A DNA stretch of 64,000 nucleotides from Chitinophagales bacterium (lineage in GTDB: Bacteria; Bacteroidota; Bacteroidia; Chitinophagales; Saprospiraceae), in assembly GCA_017303475.1 (NCBI GenBank), contig JAFLBO010000007.1, positions 107,501 through 171,500 of the forward strand. Reading direction: 5' to 3'. The notes under the pieces are model-generated. The model was not told the DNA's origin, made no database searches, and saw only the letters and a list, made by a program, of their open reading frames with translations. The position numbers and the translations under genes were made by a program. This document shows positions 8,286 through 15,332 of this stretch, in pieces (the first letter of the stretch is position 1; each line of letters starts with the position of its first letter).

Positions 8286-8401
8286 GTGTTTTGCGTTCGG
8301 GTGGGGGTTACCACTAAGCCACTGAGGACACTAAGCTTGTATCTTCTTAGTGTCCTCAGTGGCTTAGTGGTAACCCCCACCCGAACACCAACCAAAACAC
8401 T
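8285..8401. repeat. Convergent-gene hairpin with perfect 41-bp arms
   Basis: Positions 8295-8335 are exactly complementary to 8346-8386 (41 of 41), closed by a 10-nt loop. A further 9-bp outer stem pairs AGTGTTTTG (8285-8293) with CAAAACACT (8393-8401) after a 1/6-nt bulge. The flanking convergent genes stop at 8285 and 8402, so the hairpin is essentially the whole intergenic space. It is a plausible bidirectional terminator. Confidence 0.85.
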
Positions 8402-10937
8402 AAAAATCCATTCTCACCCGAACATTCAAGCGCCTGCCCGTAAGATAATTGGGGATGGCATATTGGGTATTTTCGATCGTTTTGATCCAGACGTTGGAGG
8501 CTTCATTGGCTACTTTGAGCAGGTTGAATACTTCCAGGCTGGCCCAGGTGTTGCGGGTGAAACGCAGGAAATGGTTGGGCTTGCGTTTGCGCCATTGTTC
8601 TTTCCACAACTGAAAACCAAATCCGATGTCTACGCGGTGATAAGGCTTGAAACGGTATGGATTGCGGTAAATGATGTTGTTGTCTGGCACTCCAAAAGGT
8701 AATCCGGAGCCTACCGTGAAATTCAGGTGCATGCGCACATTTTTGTTTTTGCGCAGATAATCCTGGAAAAAAGTGGAAAAGGTAAACAATCGGTCCGTTG
8801 GTCTTGGCACATCCGCCACGTCTTGTCCTTCCCGCTGACCCACTTCCCGAACTTTGTGTTGTACTCCGTTGATGCTCTCACGGGTGCGCAGGAGCGAGAA
8901 ATTCACCCAGCTCTCGGCGCCTTTTACAAACTCTCCGTTCAAACGCAAATCAAAACCGGTTGCATAACCCCGCGAATTGTTCTCGCCTGCATATCGAATC
9001 CGTACGTTATCCAGATCAAACGAAACCAGATCCCACATCTGTTTGTAATAGGTCTCCGCAATGAGGCGCATCTTCACCGGACGGCGTTTTCCCCACAGGA
9101 AATCCCAGGTAAAACCACCCACCACATGAGCCGATTTTTGCGCCTGCAAATCGGTATTCACCGAGCCGTCGAGTCTGCGCATTTCCCGGTAAAAAGCCGG
9201 TTGGTAAAATAAACCGCCGCCTAAACGATACGATACATCGCGCCTGGTATTCAAGGGTTTAAATAGTACCTGCGCACGCGGCGTAACAAAATATTCCCCA
9301 TTCAGGGTCCAGTATTGTCCACGTAATCCGGCAATAACCTGTACTTCCCGAACACCTGCTTTTTTCCAGGTCCAGGTGTCCTGGAATGAGGCCGAAAAGC
9401 GGTTGCTCGATAACTCGTTCCGGGTTTTAAGCACCCTTCTCACAAACAACGCAACCGTATCGTAGGGCAGTGAATACAGGGCAGAATCCAGGCGTTCCCA
9501 TTCGTTGATTTTATCCTGTATTTGCTCACTCTGCCATTTGGCCGACCACTGCAGGAAGTGGCTTCGGTTGAGTCCCTGCCCGGCATCATCGCGTTGCAAT
9601 TCAATGCCGCCCTTGTATTCAGCATTTACTACTCCTGCGTTGAGGTAGTTGCGCACCCAGGTGTGTTGGGTACCGGTACCCAGTATGTTCACTATCTCGC
9701 CGAAATTATCCGAGCCCAGATTTTCGTCCAGTTCACCCAGGATATAGTACCCCAAAATATCAAAACGTTCGTTTTCCTGACTGCTCCATACAGAAGCCAA
9801 CAGCTTGTGGTACAATGGATTGCGCTCGCGGTCAGGCAAATAAGTGAGCGAAATGCCGCCCATGGCCTGTGTAAAATCGTCTACCTCCTGCCCTTCAAAA
9901 GCGGTACGTAATTGCAGGGCGTAATCAATCAGGCCAAATGCACGGGCCAGACTCTGGGGCCGGAAAGCATAGGTAGAACGATTGAAATTCCCGATAGCGC
10001 CAATCTGCCAGTCGCGCGACAGATCGTAGGTCAGATAGGTTTGGATATCGGTAAAATTAGGCACGTACTCCCCTTCCACATCCAGACTGCCCAGGAGCGT
10101 TCGGGTAGTTTTGTACCGTGCACCCACCAGATAACGGAAGGCACGAAATCCATCCTTTTTCGGTTTCCAGCTGCCCTCCAGGTGAGCCGAGCCGCCCAGC
10201 AAACTCGCGCTTGCGCTTGCGCGCAGACTGTCCGGGCGTTTGTACTTGATGTCGAGCACAGAAGAAAGCTTGTCGCCATATTTGGCCTGGAAACCGCCAC
10301 TGGAAAACGAAAGATCGCGCACCAGGTCAATGTTTGGGAATGTCAGACCTTCCTGCTGACCGGCGCGAATGAGCTGCGGACGATAGATCTCAAAATCGTT
10401 CACATACACCAGATTTTCGTCGTAGTTGCCGCCGCGCACCTGGTATTGCGAACTGAGTTCGCCTCCGGTTCCGGTATTGGTTCCGAGGGCAATATGCGGC
10501 AAAACGCTTTCCAGGTTGCCCGTTGTGGTGGGCAGCAGTTTGAGTTCTGTAATGTTTTTTTCTTTAATCATGCCACCGTCGTCCAGGCGTTTTCCGCTGA
10601 TCACCACCTCCAGATTAGAACCAATGGGCGATATGCTCAAATCCAGTCCAAAACGTGCGCCGGGTTGCAGGGGAAGCACATCGGCAGTAGCGTCCTGGTA
10701 TGCCACGCGTTTGAAAGAGAGGGTGAGACGTTGGTTGGCCGGGATTTGAATGGCAAATTTGCCGGATTCATCTGTGCTGACGGCTTTACCGGAGCCTTTG
10801 ATGTATACGCTTACCAACTCCACCGGCTGACCATCGGAGGCATCCGTGACGCGGCCGAATACAGAAGCGGTTTCCTGGGCCAGAAGCCATGAAGGGAGAA
10901 GAAAGAGGGTGGCAAAAAGGAGTAATGGAGAACGCAT
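8400..10937 (-). CDS. TonB-dependent receptor with carboxypeptidase-regulatory-like domain
   Basis: The 845-aa outer-membrane protein has a signal peptide (MRSPLLLFATLFLLPSWLLA, cleaved before QE), then a carboxypeptidase-regulatory-like domain (about 22-105, VFGRVTDASDGQPVELVSVY). A plug domain follows at about 150-240 with YQVRGGNYDENLVYVND, and then a large beta-barrel ending in a terminal Phe (RVRMDF). Such receptors import large ligands using TonB-ExbBD energy; the ligand is unknown and no SusD partner is next to it. The start is set at MRSPLL, since the longer frame reads a repeat. An exact -7 element TACATTTG (10961-10954, minus strand) lies 16 nt upstream. Confidence 0.92.
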   Translation of the reverse strand: MRSPLLLFATLFLLPSWLLAQETASVFGRVTDASDGQPVELVSVYIKGSGKAVSTDESGKFAIQIPANQRLTLSFKRVAYQDATADVLPLQPGARFGLDLSISPIGSNLEVVISGKRLDDGGMIKEKNITELKLLPTTTGNLESVLPHIALGTNTGTGGELSSQYQVRGGNYDENLVYVNDFEIYRPQLIRAGQQEGLTFPNIDLVRDLSFSSGGFQAKYGDKLSSVLDIKYKRPDSLRASASASLLGGSAHLEGSWKPKKDGFRAFRYLVGARYKTTRTLLGSLDVEGEYVPNFTDIQTYLTYDLSRDWQIGAIGNFNRSTYAFRPQSLARAFGLIDYALQLRTAFEGQEVDDFTQAMGGISLTYLPDRERNPLYHKLLASVWSSQENERFDILGYYILGELDENLGSDNFGEIVNILGTGTQHTWVRNYLNAGVVNAEYKGGIELQRDDAGQGLNRSHFLQWSAKWQSEQIQDKINEWERLDSALYSLPYDTVALFVRRVLKTRNELSSNRFSASFQDTWTWKKAGVREVQVIAGLRGQYWTLNGEYFVTPRAQVLFKPLNTRRDVSYRLGGGLFYQPAFYREMRRLDGSVNTDLQAQKSAHVVGGFTWDFLWGKRRPVKMRLIAETYYKQMWDLVSFDLDNVRIRYAGENNSRGYATGFDLRLNGEFVKGAESWVNFSLLRTRESINGVQHKVREVGQREGQDVADVPRPTDRLFTFSTFFQDYLRKNKNVRMHLNFTVGSGLPFGVPDNNIIYRNPYRFKPYHRVDIGFGFQLWKEQWRKRKPNHFLRFTRNTWASLEVFNLLKVANEASNVWIKTIENTQYAIPNYLTGRRLNVRVRMDF

Positions 10938-10985
10938 AACAGGTGCTTTGGCGCAAATGTAGGGAAGAAGGTTGCGCACGGAGAG

Positions 10986-11129
10986 GGTTTCCCGCAGATT
11001 TACACAGATGACACCGCAGATTTTCGCGGAACACGCTAAGCTGTGGATTGAGGCGGTCCATGCGAACATTATGCTAAAAAACTTCGAAATACCAAGCCTT
11101 ACGCACTCTGCGAAAATCTGCGGGAAACC
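10986..11129. repeat. Inverted repeat of CCGCAGATTT phrases
   Basis: GGTTTCCCGCAGATT (10986-11000) is complementary to AATCTGCGGGAAACC (11115-11129). A second left copy, GCAGATTTTCGC (11016-11027), pairs with GCGAAAATCTGC (11110-11121), so one right arm can pair with two left phrases. It fills the gap between the O-antigen ligase-like gene and the receptor gene. Confidence 0.7.
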
Positions 11130-11132
11130 CCT

Positions 11133-12632
11133 CTACGTGTGCAACCCTGCTGGAACCCTCCCCGTTTCAACGAACTCCGTATCAAAATTTTTCAACGTAA
11201 CCAGCATGGCCAATAGCACATTGTAAATCACATTCATTGGCAGCTGCAAAATGGCTTCCTGAAAATAACAGGCCACCGCAAGCATGAACAACCAGGTGGT
11301 AATGGCCGCATACAAGGACTTGATAAACGGATCCCGGCAACGAATAAAATAGTACAGGCCGGTTCTGAGTACCACATAGTGAAACAAGGTGTACAGGATC
11401 AAACCAATCCAGCCCAGCTCCACACCCATGCGCACAAAACTCGAATCGTGCGGAAATTTGGCCAACTCGGAATCGGGGTTAAAACGTTTACCCCACACCC
11501 CACAACTCCCCAATCCGCCGCCGAACGGATGACTTTGGATATAAGGCTGAATCTTTTTCTGATTATTCAAACGCAGGTTCATGGAATCGTCCTGCGAAGG
11601 TTTAAAGGCCGACTGGATGCGGTAAATTACCCCGCTACTGGTAGATTTCAGGATAAAACCAGCCCCTAAAACAGCCAAAATGCCCCCCACCAGCAATACC
11701 CGCTTGCTCAGAATCAACCCCGCAAAAAACACCGCTCCTACCGGAATGAGTCCGTACGCCGTGCGCGTACCCGTGTACGCAGCCGCCCACAAAGCCGTGA
11801 GTCCCATGATGGACAGCAATATCTTGTGCGGCTTGCTGGTAGCACCTGCCACCAGTGCCCCGCAGAACACTGCAAAACACACCATCAAAATACCAAAAGT
11901 GGTGGGATCATAGCAAAACGATGGGATACGGACCAGATTCCATTGGTGGTACAGCTGATAACGCTCCTGATCGGCCATCATCCAGATGGTTTCCTGCTCG
12001 TTAAAGCCAAAAAATTGCTGCTTCAAGCCATATAAAGCGGCCACAAAGCACATCCCGATGATGAGTTTCAGGATGTTCATGATCCCGGCCCTGTTGCGTT
12101 GGAATGCATACGCCCCAATGAAAAATACCACCTGCTGAATGGCTACGCTGCGCACAGTGTACATCCAGGCCAGACGCGATTGTGCCTCAGGGTTAAGTAC
12201 CTGCATGACGTTGTAATAGAGCCAGATCAGGATCATGTAGCTCAGCGGAGATTTGGCAAAGCCCCAGTCGCGCTCTTTGATCTGACGCAGCAAAATACCC
12301 ACCGTGCTCAACAGGATCAACAAATCCAGCAAGGTGCCAATAGGCGCATCCGTATATTTCAGGGCAAAAGGAATGGCCAGCGAAACCACCAGCATCAGTG
12401 CAATGGCGAAGGTGATGTTAAACAGGCAGAACACCACAAGCGGCGCTCCGATCAGGCCCATGAACACCACCACGCTTAATTTCAATTCCAGCGTAGCCAA
12501 CAGGTAAGACAAGGGCAAGGTGCCCAGCAATAACAGCGCCAGGCCCAGCGGACTGTTCAGTTTCCGCGCTATCAACTGCTCCTTTATTTTCCCCCAAACG
12601 GAGCGATCGCGAGGGGTAAAAAGAGGATCCAT
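11133..12632 (-). CDS. O-antigen ligase/polymerase family membrane protein (Wzy_C-like)
   Basis: The 499-aa protein has about ten to twelve hydrophobic segments and the features of the O-antigen ligase family: AAYTGTRTAYGLIPVG in the middle and the large periplasmic loop with LNNQKKIQPYIQSHPFGGG followed by SFVRMGVELGWIG. Family members either ligate O-antigen to lipid A-core or polymerise or transfer other glycans, and sequence alone does not distinguish these. It starts 18 nt downstream of the MlaF-like ATPase gene on the same strand, so the two are probably cotranscribed. No glycosyltransferases adjoin it. Confidence 0.82.
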   Translation of the reverse strand: MDPLFTPRDRSVWGKIKEQLIARKLNSPLGLALLLLGTLPLSYLLATLELKLSVVVFMGLIGAPLVVFCLFNITFAIALMLVVSLAIPFALKYTDAPIGTLLDLLILLSTVGILLRQIKERDWGFAKSPLSYMILIWLYYNVMQVLNPEAQSRLAWMYTVRSVAIQQVVFFIGAYAFQRNRAGIMNILKLIIGMCFVAALYGLKQQFFGFNEQETIWMMADQERYQLYHQWNLVRIPSFCYDPTTFGILMVCFAVFCGALVAGATSKPHKILLSIMGLTALWAAAYTGTRTAYGLIPVGAVFFAGLILSKRVLLVGGILAVLGAGFILKSTSSGVIYRIQSAFKPSQDDSMNLRLNNQKKIQPYIQSHPFGGGLGSCGVWGKRFNPDSELAKFPHDSSFVRMGVELGWIGLILYTLFHYVVLRTGLYYFIRCRDPFIKSLYAAITTWLFMLAVACYFQEAILQLPMNVIYNVLLAMLVTLKNFDTEFVETGRVPAGLHT

Positions 12633-12650
12633 ATGGCGTATTGATTGCCC

Positions 12651-13412
12651 TTATTTCCCCAGGGCAGATTTTCTCAGTTTTTGCAGGAAAGGAGAAGCAA
12701 AAATGAAAGATTGCAGGTTTTCATTATCGCTGGCAAGTACCTGATCCTTGGAGCCGCTCCATTCGAGCCGGCCTTCATGCAGGAAACAAATGTTATCACC
12801 AATTTCCATCACCGAGTTCATATCGTGGGTATTGATGATGGTGGTAATGTTGTTTTCCTCCGTAATACTGCTGATCAGCTCGTCAATGAGGATGGATGTT
12901 TTGGGGTCGAGACCGGAGTTAGGCTCATCGCAAAAAAGGTATTTGGGATTGAGCACAATGGCGCGCGCAATACCTACCCGTTTTTGCATACCACCGGAAA
13001 GTTCTGAAGGAAATTTTTTGTTGTTGCCTGCCAGATTAACGCGCTCCAGGCAATAGTTGACCCGCTCGGTTTTTTCTTTCAGCGACATGGGTGTGAACAT
13101 GTCCAGCGGGAATCGGATGTTTTCTTCCACCGTAAGGGAGTCAAACAAGGCAGAGCCCTGAAAAAGCATCCCGATTTTCATCCTGATGGCACGCATGCCT
13201 TCCTTGTCAAGTCCGGTAAAGTTCACATTATCGTACCAAACCGTACCGCTGGTAGGCACCTGCAGCCCAACTAATATCTTGAGCAATACGGTTTTGCCGG
13301 CGCCGGAACGCCCGATAATCAGGTTGTTTTTGCCGGCTTCAAACAGGAAATCAATGCCTTTCAGCACCTGTTGATCGCCAAACGTTTTGAGGACTTTTTC
13401 CGCGCGAATCAT
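12651..13412 (-). CDS. ABC transporter ATPase, MlaF/Mkl type (phospholipid or lipid trafficking)
   Basis: The 253-aa ATPase has Walker A GRSGAGKT, Q-loop MLFQGSALFDSLTVEENI, signature LSGGMQKRVGIARA, Walker B YLFCDEPNSGLDP and an H-loop INTHD. The GSALFDSLTV stretch and the CDEPNSGLDP form are typical of MlaF-like ATPases that work with MlaE permeases and MCE proteins in lipid transport between membranes. Here no MlaE or MCE gene adjoins it. Upstream is a 570-nt non-coding block, downstream an O-antigen ligase-like gene. Either the permease lies elsewhere or the ATPase serves another partner. Confidence 0.88.
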   Translation of the reverse strand: MIRAEKVLKTFGDQQVLKGIDFLFEAGKNNLIIGRSGAGKTVLLKILVGLQVPTSGTVWYDNVNFTGLDKEGMRAIRMKIGMLFQGSALFDSLTVEENIRFPLDMFTPMSLKEKTERVNYCLERVNLAGNNKKFPSELSGGMQKRVGIARAIVLNPKYLFCDEPNSGLDPKTSILIDELISSITEENNITTIINTHDMNSVMEIGDNICFLHEGRLEWSGSKDQVLASDNENLQSFIFASPFLQKLRKSALGK

Positions 13413-13473
13413 TGATGGTCAGATGGACTTGAAAAATTTCAGCCCACAAGGTAAGGGAAATAAAGTATTTAAA

Positions 13474-13982
13474 GACGGTTGACGGCTTACGGTGGCATTA
13501 TTCAACGCGGGTTGGGGTTGTGCAAAAAGGGTTGAAAGTGAAGATAGAGCAAGTTTTTATTTTGTTTTCTTAGCTAATAAACCTCGTAGGTTTTTAGAAC
13601 CTACGGTATGTATACAAGTTAAAAGGAGAATCAATTTCTGATGTTAGACACCACTTATCACAGCACCTAGCATCTTTACAAAACATCACATCTTCAAGAG
13701 GTTATGGATGCTGATGCTCTGCAAAGATGCTAGATGTGAATAGTGGGATATCCATGGCCACTCGTTGAAACGAGTGGTTACAAGATGTTAGATGTGTTGC
13801 CAGATTGCCTTAACATCCACATATAACTTATGTACATACCATATATTTTTAGAACCTACGAGGTTTAGGGCTCGAGCAGCCTAAAAATTTGCTCATCCTT
13901 GAATCGACAACCTTTTTGAACAACCCCAACCCGCGTTGAATAATGCCACCGTCTACCGTCCCCCGTCTACCGTCCACCGTCT
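13474..13982. repeat. 510-bp nested palindromic intergenic block
   Basis: Nested complementary arms fill the gap between two minus-strand genes. The outer pair is 13491-13534 with 13908-13950, nearly perfect over 43 nt and flanked by GACGGTTGACGG / ACCGTCTACCGTC phrases. Next are AAACCTCGTAGGTT (13579-13592) with 13853-13866, and GGTATGTATACAAGTTA (13605-13621) with 13824-13840 (15 of 17). An inner pair has CACCTAGCATCTTTAC against GCAAAGATGCTAGATGTG. One loop holds the separate palindrome CCACTCGTTGAAACGAGTGG (13758-13777). No open frame is convincing. It looks like several repeat elements inserted one within another. Confidence 0.75.
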
Positions 13983-13983
13983 T

Positions 13984-15177
13984 TTACAAAATGGAGCGAC
14001 TGCTGCGCAGCTCATCCTTCACTTCGGGCTTTAAGCGATCGGCGGCCTGACTGAGCATGTCTTCATCTTTGGGGAAAGGCAGCGGGCGGTTGCCAATGCG
14101 GGCCTTGGAATCCGGAGTCAGTGCACGTTCATCGCCCCGGAAAGTGGAGGCGTAGTTTTCAAACCGCACCTCGGTGGATACCTCGCAGGTTTCCAGGAGG
14201 TTCTTTCCGTCGTGATCCCGGATTTCAATGGAGCCGGCAATGCGGGCGGCTTTGGATTGGAACACTTCCAGCACATCAGCGCGGATGATAACCATGCGCG
14301 GGGTTTTGATGTCGTTGCCAAGGCTGTCTTTCATCACGTTTCCTTTTTTATCCAGCACATAATCCCATCCGTCCTGAATCTTTTTCTCGTCAATATAAGC
14401 TCGTTCCTGCACCCGTTCCGGACTGATGTCTATGTCGCGGATTTTCAACACGGCGCGGTAATCATAGTAAAGGCCTTTTTCTTCCACAAAAGAGAAATCG
14501 CGCCATTCAGAATCCAGACCACTCTTGTCGATGTTCAATAAACGTTCGGCAAACTGCTTGGGCAGCACTTTGTTCGACAGGTTTTTCACCTCAACCAACA
14601 CATAGGAAGTACCCAGATCGCGGGCTTTTGCCAGCAGTTTATCCTTTTCCCGATAGTTTGGATAGAAGCGGCGTTGCAAGTCCTGCAACATACCATGCGC
14701 TTTTCGGGCAGCCAGTTTGTCGCCTTTTTCTGCGTTTTTAAGCAGGTTTTCGGCAGAAGTATACAGGTAATCTGCGGCTTTTTCGCGGCTGTCGCGTTCC
14801 ATGGAAGCAATATCAACCATCTGGAACTGCGCCCGGTAGCCGTTCTTGGCCACCAACGGGGTCAGAGGCGACACCTTGTTCTGGCGGTCACGAATTTTCA
14901 GGTGAATATCATGGATACGATCCCAAAGCTCCGGACGGTTTTCTGCCTTGAGTTGCTCCACAGTGTTGAGGTCGCGCGCCTGCGCCTTGCGGAAGGCCAG
15001 CTCCAGACCCTTCACGTATTCTTCTTTCTTTTTAGGTTTTCCTTTCAGTTTTCGGATACAAAGATCGATAGCGCTGTCATAATCGCCACTTTCGACATAC
15101 TTTTGGGCGGTATGACAAGAGCTGAGCAGAAAGGCTACTAAAAGAAGCGGGGCAAAAAGTCGGGCTGCGGTGTTCAT
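13984..15177 (-). CDS. Lipoprotein with N-terminal TPR-like segment, unknown function
   Basis: The 397-aa protein has a clear lipoprotein signal (hydrophobic 7-18, LSSC with lipidated Cys21). The next 60 residues (YVESGDYDSAIDLCIRKL...) read like a tetratricopeptide helix pair. The remainder mixes basic coiled-coil stretches with a beta-rich C-terminal half containing a clear repeat of surface-type strands (VRFENYASTFRGDERAL). I do not recognise a named family. It is most likely at the inner face of the outer membrane. It is divergent from the hybrid kinase gene, with 155 nt between starts and no clear operator. Confidence 0.8.
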   Translation of the reverse strand: MNTAARLFAPLLLVAFLLSSCHTAQKYVESGDYDSAIDLCIRKLKGKPKKKEEYVKGLELAFRKAQARDLNTVEQLKAENRPELWDRIHDIHLKIRDRQNKVSPLTPLVAKNGYRAQFQMVDIASMERDSREKAADYLYTSAENLLKNAEKGDKLAARKAHGMLQDLQRRFYPNYREKDKLLAKARDLGTSYVLVEVKNLSNKVLPKQFAERLLNIDKSGLDSEWRDFSFVEEKGLYYDYRAVLKIRDIDISPERVQERAYIDEKKIQDGWDYVLDKKGNVMKDSLGNDIKTPRMVIIRADVLEVFQSKAARIAGSIEIRDHDGKNLLETCEVSTEVRFENYASTFRGDERALTPDSKARIGNRPLPFPKDEDMLSQAADRLKPEVKDELRSSRSIL

Positions 15178-15332
15178 GATTCGTCGTTTTTGATGTGTGC
15201 TAAACCTACTGCAAGTATGCGGGGCAATACTATCAGGATTCTTTTAAGGGTTGTTATGGGTTTCGCAAATTTTGTTAAAATCCTGAATGATTTTTGAATA
15301 AGCCTGAACAGACTGTGAATATTTTTTCCATC

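Noticed and set aside
9912..10892. 326-aa plus-strand open frame inside the receptor gene
   Set aside because: It is a shadow of the TonB-dependent receptor frame, with no recognisable domain.
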